Shown one piece after another: positions 48,085 through 57,290 of a DNA stretch of 64,000 bases (positions are counted from its first letter, which is position 1; each line of letters begins with the position of its first letter). A model generated the notes under the pieces. It searched no databases. It was not told where the DNA came from and saw nothing but the letters and a program-made list of their open reading frames with translations. The stretch covers positions 1,116,001 through 1,180,000 of the forward strand of contig JAKZHN010000012.1 of NCBI GenBank assembly GCA_037179335.1, written 5' to 3'. Made by a program: the position numbers and the translations under genes. The stretch comes from Cyclaneusma minus (lineage: Eukaryota > Ascomycota > Leotiomycetes > Marthamycetales > Marthamycetaceae).

Positions 48085-48369
48085 TGCGCAAGTCACGGCG
48101 TCCGGACTAGTTAAAATCTTAAAAGGTGCTGGGAGTGATTGAACGAGCTGAAAAGTTCCAAAACATGAGATATATAGTAGCGCGATGTGATAAGATTGGA
48201 AGCTAAGCGAGTGCTCGCTAGTGGTCATATGCTAGTCACGTGGCCGCACAGCCGTTAGAAGGTCCTCGAAGCATCCCATATCGCTGCCACCACAAATAAA
48301 AGAACAACTTCACCCTCCACCTCGATTTCTCCGCCTATTGTCCGCAAAACCACCAAGTAGCCATCTATC
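48085..48369. promoter_or_regulatory. Divergent promoter between LysM gene and unknown gene
   Basis: Only 285 bp separate the two start codons. TATATA at 48171-48176 suits the - strand LysM gene and an AATAAAAG at about 48295 suits the + strand gene. Shared regulation is plausible. Confidence 0.5.
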
Positions 48370-49863
48370 ATGACGTTTTCTGAGGTATTCGATCCACTTC
48401 TTTGTGCCTCTTTGCACAATGAGATAGTTGCCAAGTTCGACGCCCCGGTTTCCCAGGCCAAATACGGCCATGTTGTGGTGCGCAACTTCTTCACCGCGTG
48501 CGGTGAAAGAGCGGAAGAAATTCGCAGTCGCCTGAAGCCGTCCCTGGTGACTTTCCTGGAGAACATTGATTTCGTCCAGGCGCAAGAAGAGAGAGATGAC
48601 GAGCCCTTTGTCCGCTTCACTCCCTTGGTCGGATTTCCCAATTCTCACATGTTCGCCACGCTGCTGTTTGTTGAGGGCCTTGGTGTGATTAACGAAGACG
48701 AACAAGATGGAACAAGTCAGAATTGGGTCGTTTTGTACCGAGGTATGTTCAATCGCAGAATTCAGCTAGATGCCGTGGAATTGAGCGTCATGCTAACAGA
48801 TATAAGGTGAGTGTGAACAAGCAGGTCTCTACTTCAACATGGATACGCATCTCTGCACTTGGTCGCACCAGATGGCTTTGGTGGATAACTGGTATGTGAA
48901 GGTGGCTATATGTGAAAAGACTTCTGCTAATGTCTCCTTGTTTATAGGTACCCGTTGGAACGCGCCCTACGCTTTTGGCTGCACATGTACGAAGAAGGCA
49001 TATGGAAGGTTAGTTTCACGGAATGTCACTATGGAGCCATTTAGAGATACATCCCGAGCGATCTCACGAGGAATCTCCGCGCATACCATAACCTTATCAG
49101 CGCCATTCATTCTCGGGTTTCGGGCAGCACTACCAGCTCCCAGCCGGGTCTAGTTGATGCTGCAATTCTCGATAGGTTCGAAATTACCGGATTCGTGTGA
49201 GATTTTCTTTTTTAGGCTCGACGACCAAGCTTCTCGTTTATCGCCCCTGGAATTAGTCTCCCAAATATTACCTGGCTTGATGCGACGCTTTTTAAAGATT
49301 AAGGCAGCGAGCGCTATAACGCTGTGCGCGAGGAAGAACTTGTACCCAGGGGCCCTGGCATCGATGGTGAGCCAGATCGAGAAGGCGAGCCCTTACCTCT
49401 GTTCCCCGGCCCAAAGATATCTTCCACGATAGAGGACTTCGACTGGGGTACCGGAAAATATGTCATGGAGGGATATAGCGGTCTCTATTTGTTCCCGACG
49501 GCCTACTTGTCGGAGGACTGCGCTGTTTTCATCATGCCGTACCCCATCGGTGAAAATGGATACATCCGAGAGGGTAACTGTCCAGAGTCTGGAGGTCGCG
49601 ACAATAAGCGGCTTTACGTGCATGGAGCTTGCCCATTTATAATGGCGCACCCGCCTAGATTTTGGATAATCTTGGACCATTGGATATATATGGTGAAGAA
49701 TGGACTTTGGGAGATTGGTCTCGATGGTGTCCAAGGCGGAATTAATGTGTTTAAGAAGGCAAATACGAAGGAGAAGGCTGCGTATTATAGGATGCCACCC
49801 TGCTTCGACGAGGATCTAATCCTACCAAACCTGAACGATTTTTCTATTGCAAAAAAAGCATAG
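48370..49863 (+). pseudogene. Unknown gene with disrupted last exon
   Basis: I do not recognise the protein. Exons 48370-48742, 48807-48891, 48948-49008, 49045-49175 and from 49216 join in phase and give a coherent protein up to about 49300 (LELVSQILPGLMRRFLK). After that the frame used so far runs on to a stop at 49430-49432 with unlikely sequence, while another frame, open from 49324 to 49863, carries protein-like sequence (GTGKYVMEGYSGLYLFPTAY, PPRFWIILDHWIYMVKNGLW). Between them a TAA lies near 49310 in the second frame. So the gene seems to carry a small indel plus a stop, or an unusual intron I could not find. It starts 285 bp from the LysM gene and ends at the edge of the AT-rich block. 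A sequencing error is also possible. Confidence 0.55.
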
Positions 49864-51226
49864 GGGATTAAAGAACTAGCGAGGTATTGGTGGTTTGGAG
49901 CATAAGATACCTTAAATCTTATTTTCCATGGTAGCTAAGCGCTCGTCGCCAAATTACAACTCGCTGCTATAAATACGGCCCTCGAGTAAATAATTTCTTT
50001 AAGAATTATTTGAGATATGCTTACCTAATGCGATACTAAATGATAGCCGTATTTGTTTTATTTAAATAATTAGCTCGCCGTAAACCAAAAATCCCAGCTC
50101 TCCAAAAATTCAAATAGCAGTATAAATTTAAAATCACAGGTTGTTAAAATTAAACCGATTGAAAATTATTGGGATTTGCTTTTTATTTTCAATTTATTAA
50201 AGCAGTATAAAGCATTTCCATCCGTTTTACTAATTTTGCAATCTATCGCGCGAACGATTTCCCCATGATAATGCCTAAAATCCTATGGATATTTAAGTTT
50301 TTAAACCAGTAGTGTTTTTTAAGGCACGAAGGAAATTACGAAAGAATTTCCTGGCTGCGCAAAAATGGTAAACGCCGCAAAAATAGTGGCCTTATTAACG
50401 GAAATTTGCGTGAGTTTAAGGGGTGGTATAAATATATAGGCATCCAAATCCTTCATATCGAGATTATCGAAAAAGTCGTTTTCTTCGAAAAGGTCGAGTA
50501 AATAATCGGTATTTATCTCGAAAATCTTATAAAACTCGTCTTCCAAGCTGCTTGCCTAACGACTTGCGCAAATTACTAATGCCTGGTCCGTTGCAATAGA
50601 ATGGGCAAAACCTTTAATATCGAAATTTTCACGCTTTTTTAGCCAGGACGCAGCGTTAACGCCCGTCGGCCACCCGAATTTAAACGTCTCGGGGTTTTTG
50701 CGATTTATAAATAATTATTGTAAATTTAAAATTATATAATCAAAAATAACGGTAATATTTATAGCTTTAAAATAGGTATTTTAGCGAAGGATTAGAAAAT
50801 ATCGGATTTAACTTATAAGCACGGAAGCCAATATTATTAATCGTTAAAATTATTATTATAGGATTATATATATAGCCTTTTAACGTGAATCCTGCAATTA
50901 TTATCGTGCGATTAGGCAAATATTTCGTTACCCCGGTCGAATCGATTTATAGAAATTAATATCTCGTTTTTAAATAGAATATAATATATAAATACCCTAT
51001 ATTTTTGGATAAATCCCGAAGCGGTGCCTATTCCCGCGCGATTGCCAATGCTTGGCAAGGGACCTATTTCCCAAATAATAAATAATAAAATAATTATATT
51101 TAAAACGGCTATACACGGGTAGCTAATAGCGATTATAAATTACTAAAAATCCGAACCTATAATTTTATATTTAAATTTATTATCTATAATTAAAAAAATT
51201 AATCCAAAAAAGGCCAAAAATTTGCC
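49864..51226. other. AT-rich, RIP-like DNA
   Basis: Composition changes sharply just after the gene at 48370-49863: TA-rich, with almost no CpA or TpG left, unlike neighbouring DNA. Frames are short and stop-ridden. A - strand frame at 50319-50546 (with FFDNLDMKDLDAYIF) may be a relic of an exon. It is probably the downstream part of the same duplicated segment as the chitinase relic, but I cannot identify it. Confidence 0.6.
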
Positions 51227-54157
51227 TTAAGCTCGATTTTCGAAAGCGTTAATTGCCCGAATAATTTGTGAACGTTTGGCTTCCGCCAAGGCTCCTATTA
51301 AAAACTCGTCGGCTTCGTATATAGCAAAAACGGCATTTAAAATGGACCAATTTTTCCGATAATTGGAGTTATACTGCCCGGCCCATTGCGTTTGCATTTT
51401 TCCCCTCGAGTTATAAGCTCGTTTAACGTGATAATAAACGGTTTTCGAAAGGTGCAGCTTTTCCATTCCATACCGTTAGTTATCGTATACCTAAACTAGT
51501 TAGCAAATGGCTCGATATCCGATATCGGACGATTATAATATTTGGTCGAAACTACGCTCCTAAAAGCATATATAGGTGATTTGGTATATATCCTGGTTAT
51601 TTAAAGTAAAATTTGCCTTGGTTTCCCAAAAGCTATGGTTTTTCGGGCCAAACGTAAGCTCCGGTATAATTGTTTTAGTTTTCGTTAAAACTATTATATT
51701 TATCACGCTCGTAATTCCGAGAAACCCGAGAAAAGCGGTTCCAAAAGCCTCAATTTGGGACGAGCATTTTAGGTATAAATCGGGCTCGAAGGCAGCGTAA
51801 TTATCCCAAATCGTGTATTTTGGCATCTCGCTAAAAGGTTTATAGCGTGATTTAATTATATTAAGCATTATACCCTCGCAAAAATATTCCAAAATCTTAG
51901 CGATTCCTCCTATAATACCTGGCTTTCAATAATCGAAAAAATCGGGTTGGTAATTAAATTTAAATATTATCCTATAACGAGCTAAAATTTGGCTTATTTA
52001 AAGCTGGTAGTTTTAGCAATAGTAATTTTAAATTCTACCGGAGCAAAATAAATCCCTTAAATAATTTATACCGGGATCGAACTCGTAAAAATTCGATGCT
52101 TTAGCTAACGAAATCTTATTTTTTTCGTATCCACCCACGCAATTTAAACCTTGTTTACGCTAACCGCGCTATTGGTATTTTTTTATATCGGATTTTTAAG
52201 CGTAATAAATTATTCGTATATTATTATTAGTGTATTTTAAAAAAAATAAGGAACCGTGGATTTGGCCGTTTATTTAGGTTAAAAGCTTATACCCGGCAGC
52301 GTAAATTTCGCTATAATATATAATATAGCAGCTATTTTATATATTAGTAATATTTCCCAGCTTTTACGCATTAGAAACGAAATCGGGATTAATAAATATT
52401 TCAAATAATATAAAATTATCGAATCTAGCGGCGTTTTAGGATTGCTCGTCCAAAGCCTATACCATTATCCCGGCAAAACTTAAGCTATTTGCGTGATCCC
52501 GTTTTATTTGGTATATAATATTATTATCGTAGCTGGTTTATTAGTCCGATTTTTATATTATCCAATTAACGGCTGCCGTTATATCGATTTGCGGGATAAG
52601 GTCGTATTGCCTAATAATTCCTTGGATTTTAAAATTTATTAAAATGCCGCTAGTATCCGAGCAATTGCCCGCGGTTCCTTTTTTAACGAATTAATATATC
52701 CCGTTTGGATTATTGCAATTGGGGTCCGCCAAAATAAAGGAGCGGCTATATTAGGCTAATTTTATAACCATTTTATTGAAAGCTATTTTAGCACGCTATA
52801 ATAGCTTTATCCTAATATCGATTTCCGTAAAATTTATATACGGTGCAATATAGGGTCCAATATAAATATTCGATAAATCCTATATACCGTGGAGGTCGTA
52901 GTTTATTAAATTAAACCAATCGATATAATTTTGTATAGAATTAATATCGAAATGCTGCAAATACCAATACGAGGTAGGTAATATTATCGACAGACCGAAT
53001 TTGGAGCCGAATACAGCTCGAAGTTTTTGCACTAATAAGACCAAGTTTTAAGTATCGGCGGGGTCGCCACCTCGGTCATTGGCGCCTGGGTACTCCCAAT
53101 CTAGATCGGCGCCATCGAAACCGTATAGGGTCATGAAGGAGAGGAGGGAATCGATGAATAAAGCTCGGTTCGATAAGGAGGACACCATGTTCGTGAAGGC
53201 AGTTCGAGAGTCTGGATTATTGCCCAGGTCGTTAAAGGACCATCCACCAACGGATATCCATGTTTGCACCCCGATAGCACGTTACTTAATATTTGTAAAT
53301 CTCGTTAACAAGGGCTGGATATCGGTGATTATCGGGCCAATTTCGAAGGTAACGGGGTCGAAGAAAGCGAACGCTATAATTAGCAAATTGGTTAGCCATA
53401 AATTAAGCAGGGAACGTTTTTAGTGGAATATTTACCAAAGTTCAGATGGGTAAACCTAGTAGGGTCCAGATTTTTTGGAGCCAAAGCGTTACAGGATCTT
53501 GTCGAAGACCAAGACTTATAATATCCGATCACTTTCGGAGAGGCGGAAGAGCCAGTGGACGGTGGTGGGCCAGGAGCATCACCATACCCACCAAAGCCAG
53601 TCTGGCACCCGGTGCCGCAGAAGTCCGATGTTGTCCCATAAAAGCCGTACTCAAAGCAACATACGTTAAGCGGGCAAGTCTGAGATCCGGCGACCGCAAA
53701 CTGCCCGCATTCGGCCGTCGCATCACAGTCCGAAGTGCAATTGCCGGAACCACAAAAGCTTGGGCCGTAGCCGCAAAAGCCGGATTGCGAATCATGTCAG
53801 TATTTAATAGCCAAGGTACTTAGGGATAGAAGAACAAACATTGCTATAGCATGCGCCATTGATACAGGGTGTGCCGGGGGTATAAGACCCTGGAGCCAAG
53901 TTGCTATTTAAGCTAGTAAAGGGTAGAGCCAATGGGTCCGTGGAATTCGTAATGCCCATTTGGGCGAAGGGCGGTGTTGTAGCCGAGGGCTCATTATAAA
54001 GACACGCGTAGACCGTCGCATTGTTAGCGCCGGTCATTTGAGCCTTTAAGGTGAGACCACGGGTGAAGTTGTGGGCAACTGCGCCCTGGATTTGGGTTCC
54101 AAGGAGGAAGATCCAGAGCGCAATCAGAGGCATCGCGCAGGAATGCCGAAGAAACAT
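51227..54157 (-). pseudogene. GH18 chitinase (hevein + GH18), inactivated by RIP-like mutation
   Basis: GH18 chitinases cleave chitin. From the ATG at 54157 come a signal peptide (LIALWIFLLGTQIQGAVA), then a Cys-rich hevein-like domain (about 53790-53550; CGFGYGPSFCGSGNC, FCGTGCQ). The GH18 start is VIGYYKSW, the frame crosses a GTAAAT...TATAG intron (about 53430-53370), then QTWISVGGWSF and the intact active-site motif DGADLDWEYP. From about 53050 leftward the DNA is AT-rich, yet the same reading frame still spells GH18 sequence (FGSKFGLSIILPTSYWYLQH, YIDWFNLINYDLHG, ADPNCNNPNG) to about 52400. In-frame stops lie at 53282, 53048, 52880, 52796, 52751, 52691, 52553, 52541, 52538 and 52457. Frames at 51560-51892 and 51227-51466 share the phase. 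Neighbours suggest a subgroup C-type chitinase. Confidence 0.8.
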
Positions 54158-56201
54158 GGCAACTTCAGTTGCGCAACTTGTGGAGGGATGTGTGTGAGTC
54201 GCAGGTGAAGTAGGTGCGGCGTCCGCGCAAAATATTCGCAGAGTGGGGAGATGTAAAAAGTTGGACGAGATAGGCCCAAGCGCTCCAAGATATGGTGAGA
54301 TTTTTGGCGCTAGCGAGAGCCGCCTCAACTAGCGTGTAAATCGCTTGCTGACTTTAGCTAGACGCGGGGCTAAAAATCAAAAGAGCCGAAGGGCGCCCGG
54401 GCGCCCGGGCACAAAAGGGGGGTTTAACCTTGAAAATAGCAACTGCAGTGCCATGGGGAGGAAACGGAATATTCAAGGTATCTGTACTCAATAACTTGGT
54501 GTATTTCCGCTTATCTGGATCACCCCCAACAAGTTCAGATTTTCCCAAAGATTTGGGAGGTTTCAAACTTCCGAAAAACCTTGGGATATTTCCGATTCTG
54601 CAGGACTACCAGCCGTATCCAGATACTCTTCGTTTCCATATCTCAAGAATCAGACCAAGATCTAATGTCTTTCAAGGACGATTCATTTCGCTAACCCTGT
54701 ACGTTCTTCTTCGGAAATCATGTAAATCGCCCAGTTTGTTATTTTGGATGTATTCGAAAGTAAGCGTCAACTTATACCCACTTGTCATTGAGAATTGGAT
54801 GATTCAAGACACTTTTCGACAATCAACTACGCATCTCGTGGAAAATCTTGCATTATAAGAGCAACTTTGACCACCAGGAAGTGTACATGGTCCAAATTCT
54901 GTGGTCGTGTCGCCAAAACAGAGTTGAAACAAGGCGCCAATCCAGAGGATTATCTGAGCGGGGTGAAGTGCGATGTCACATCGTCACGGGCTTGTCCTCT
55001 CCAGCTGGCAGGGGGACCACAACAGAATTGCTGGCCTGGCAAGATAATGTATGCCAACTGGCGGCTGTAATCCGGCTGCGAGAGGTGAAAATTATATAGT
55101 AGAAGTGTAACTACTATGGGATAATGCTGTCTGCGTGATATCACAACGACTGTGGAGTTTCGGGGACTGTGAAGACTGAAGCTGTAATATATAGAAGATT
55201 GCAGGCCCTGCCGTAGTAGCAAGCTACAGGCTACAACCCACGAGCTGAAATATGCAAAGCAAGCCAAGGATTAAGACTGCTGAGCTCCGAGACTTCTGTC
55301 ATAACCTTCCATGGAAAGAAAAGCGGACTTATTTGTGATAATTTTATGGTAGGCTCAATTCTCAGATGATTGAACTTGACTCACGAGGTGATTACGAATG
55401 ACTGGACAACCTATCTAGCAATCTCAGATTCTAGTCTCGCTTCTTGAGTGCAAACTCGTGCTCCCTGAGAGTTGTCAAGAGGTATGGGACCATGATTACT
55501 ACAGATCATTCCAAGTTCCAGCTCGAGATCACAAGTCGAATCATGGAGAAGAGCAAGTGTCAAACCAAGTCCTAGACGTGGTATTCACAATGCTTCTTGT
55601 TTTTACTCATCCTTTCTTCGTGTGGCACTCGTCACTAAATTAACAAAGGAGAGGAGAAATTGAAGAACAAAAATACGCCTGCTCTGTGGCTGCAAATCTG
55701 AAGATACTGATTGAATGGTGCTGAAAAGACGAGGCGTGAGGTCTGGATTGAGTATTGAGCTAATGTGAGCCAGCACTAACGATATCCGGACTAGTACAAT
55801 TCAAGCACAATTTTATGCTCGAGTTATGACCAGGCTGCCTAACCTCATCTCAAAACATTCCAGCCACACCGGCGCAACTCTTACTCACGACTCCACTCTC
55901 TTCTGAGTTCTCGCCGTCGCAAAGCTTGCTTGAACGCTTGGTCGCGCAGCCACACGGCCTTCTTCAGTTTAGGAACTCGAGGCTTTCCAGCGACACCGAA
56001 ACTTGCCGCTTCCTCTCGCATCCCTCAACTGCGAAGGCAAAGAACCCGCAAAGAGACAGCACCACACCTCTATTTGCGCCGCCGCCAGATCACATCCTAC
56101 ATTCTGGGCAATAACTACACTCTCCTCGTTTGCGCTGACCTGCGCATCCTACCTCCACGGCATCTCACCCTCGCCACATCCATTGCGGCCCAGCCACCAC
56201 C
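54158..56201. other. Intergenic region, about 2 kb
   Basis: No gene supported. A GC-rich palindromic tract (two GGGCGCCC units) lies at 54391-54410, just upstream of the chitinase relic. The right end is C-rich leader of the J-domain gene. Confidence 0.5.
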
Positions 56202-57290
56202 ATGTCCACCAACACAGCCCGCGCCGACCTCCTCACCTCCGCCCAAACCGTCCCCCACGACCTCTACGCCCTCCTCTCCATCCCCCCATCCTCCACAACC
56301 AAGCAAATAACCACCGCCTACCGCAAAACCGCGCTCAAATACCACCCGGACAAACTCGGCGATGCCTTCGATCCCGACAAATTCCACCTCCTGCAACTCG
56401 CCAATGAAATACTTTGCGATGAGGAAGCACGTCGAGTTTACGATTCGCAGCGCGAAGCGAAAGCACGGAAAAAGGTGGAGAGTGAGAAGTTGGAGAAGGG
56501 GAGACGCGATATGGTGGAGAAGTTAAAAGAGGCGGAGAGGAGGGGGAGTGCTGGTGGTCCTGGGGCGTTCAAGGTGGGGGTTAAGAGGGGTTGGCAGGAA
56601 GAGGATGCTGCTGCGGCAAGATTGAGACAGTTGGAGGAAGAGGGGCTGAAGAGGAAAAAGGAGTTCGAGGAGAGGTTACGGAGAGAGGCGGAGATGCGAG
56701 ATGCTGGTGTTGGAGGTATGAGGAATGATGGTGCTGAAAGGGGGAATGGCGAGGCTATGAATGGAATCAAGGACGGAGAGAAGGAAAAGCAAAAGACACC
56801 GCAACAGACACCAGCTGAAGAAGCAGAGGAGGAAGCGAAGATTGCTGAGCTAGAACAGCGGATCCGCGAAATGGCAGAAGCGAAAGCTCGAAGAAGAGCA
56901 GAGAAGAAAGCCCGAAAAAGCGGCATTTTCGTTCCCGCCTATGAGCAGAGCGCCCAAAACACACCACAGGCTCAGAATCGCGCCAGCTCCTTACCCGACC
57001 CGATCAATGCAGGCGCGTCGACAATGCCTCCTGGTGTTCAGGCGCCAGGAAATACCGAACAAGTTTCGACACCCCGACGCGATCTCTTCAGCGAGCTGAA
57101 GAAAAACGGAGGACCTAGTGGAACGACATCCGCGACGGGAACGCCGAAATTCTCATTCTCGCCTTCTACCGCGGGGAAGGGAGGAAACGATTTTGCGGCT
57201 ACGATGGCGAGGTTGAAGGCCAGGGAGAGGCAGAAACAGGGGCTGGAAGAGGAGATTAGAAAGAAAGAGGCTGCTGGCGAGACAGCTTAG
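56202..57290 (+). CDS. CWF23: J-domain protein, Cwf23/DNAJC17-like
   Basis: A single exon encodes 362 residues. The J domain spans about residues 18-85: DLYALLSIPPSSTTKQITTA, YRKTALKYHPDKLGD (the HPD that stimulates Hsp70 is intact) and LLQLANEILCDEEARRVYD. A highly charged helical region follows (90-250, Lys/Glu/Arg-rich, coiled coil), then a Ser/Pro/Gly-rich part and a final helix ATMARLKARERQKQG. A J domain at the very N-terminus with a long charged tail and no membrane or zinc segment fits spliceosome-associated Cwf23/DNAJC17. I see no clear RRM at the end, unlike animal DNAJC17. The J domain is certain; the subfamily is likely. Confidence 0.85.
   Translation: MSTNTARADLLTSAQTVPHDLYALLSIPPSSTTKQITTAYRKTALKYHPDKLGDAFDPDKFHLLQLANEILCDEEARRVYDSQREAKARKKVESEKLEKGRRDMVEKLKEAERRGSAGGPGAFKVGVKRGWQEEDAAAARLRQLEEEGLKRKKEFEERLRREAEMRDAGVGGMRNDGAERGNGEAMNGIKDGEKEKQKTPQQTPAEEAEEEAKIAELEQRIREMAEAKARRRAEKKARKSGIFVPAYEQSAQNTPQAQNRASSLPDPINAGASTMPPGVQAPGNTEQVSTPRRDLFSELKKNGGPSGTTSATGTPKFSFSPSTAGKGGNDFAATMARLKARERQKQGLEEEIRKKEAAGETA

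Noticed and set aside
50319..50546. 75-residue - strand frame in the AT-rich block as a gene
   Set aside because: It is isolated in RIP-like DNA, in a different phase from the chitinase relic, and resembles nothing I know.
49864..53050. AT-rich block as a transposon inserted into the chitinase
   Set aside because: The GH18 reading frame continues into the block in the same phase to about 52.4 kb, so at least that part is the gene itself after mutation. I saw no transposase or reverse-transcriptase signature.
53446..53823. + strand frames opposite the hevein domain
   Set aside because: They are shadows of the Cys-rich - strand coding sequence, which has the proper hevein spacing.
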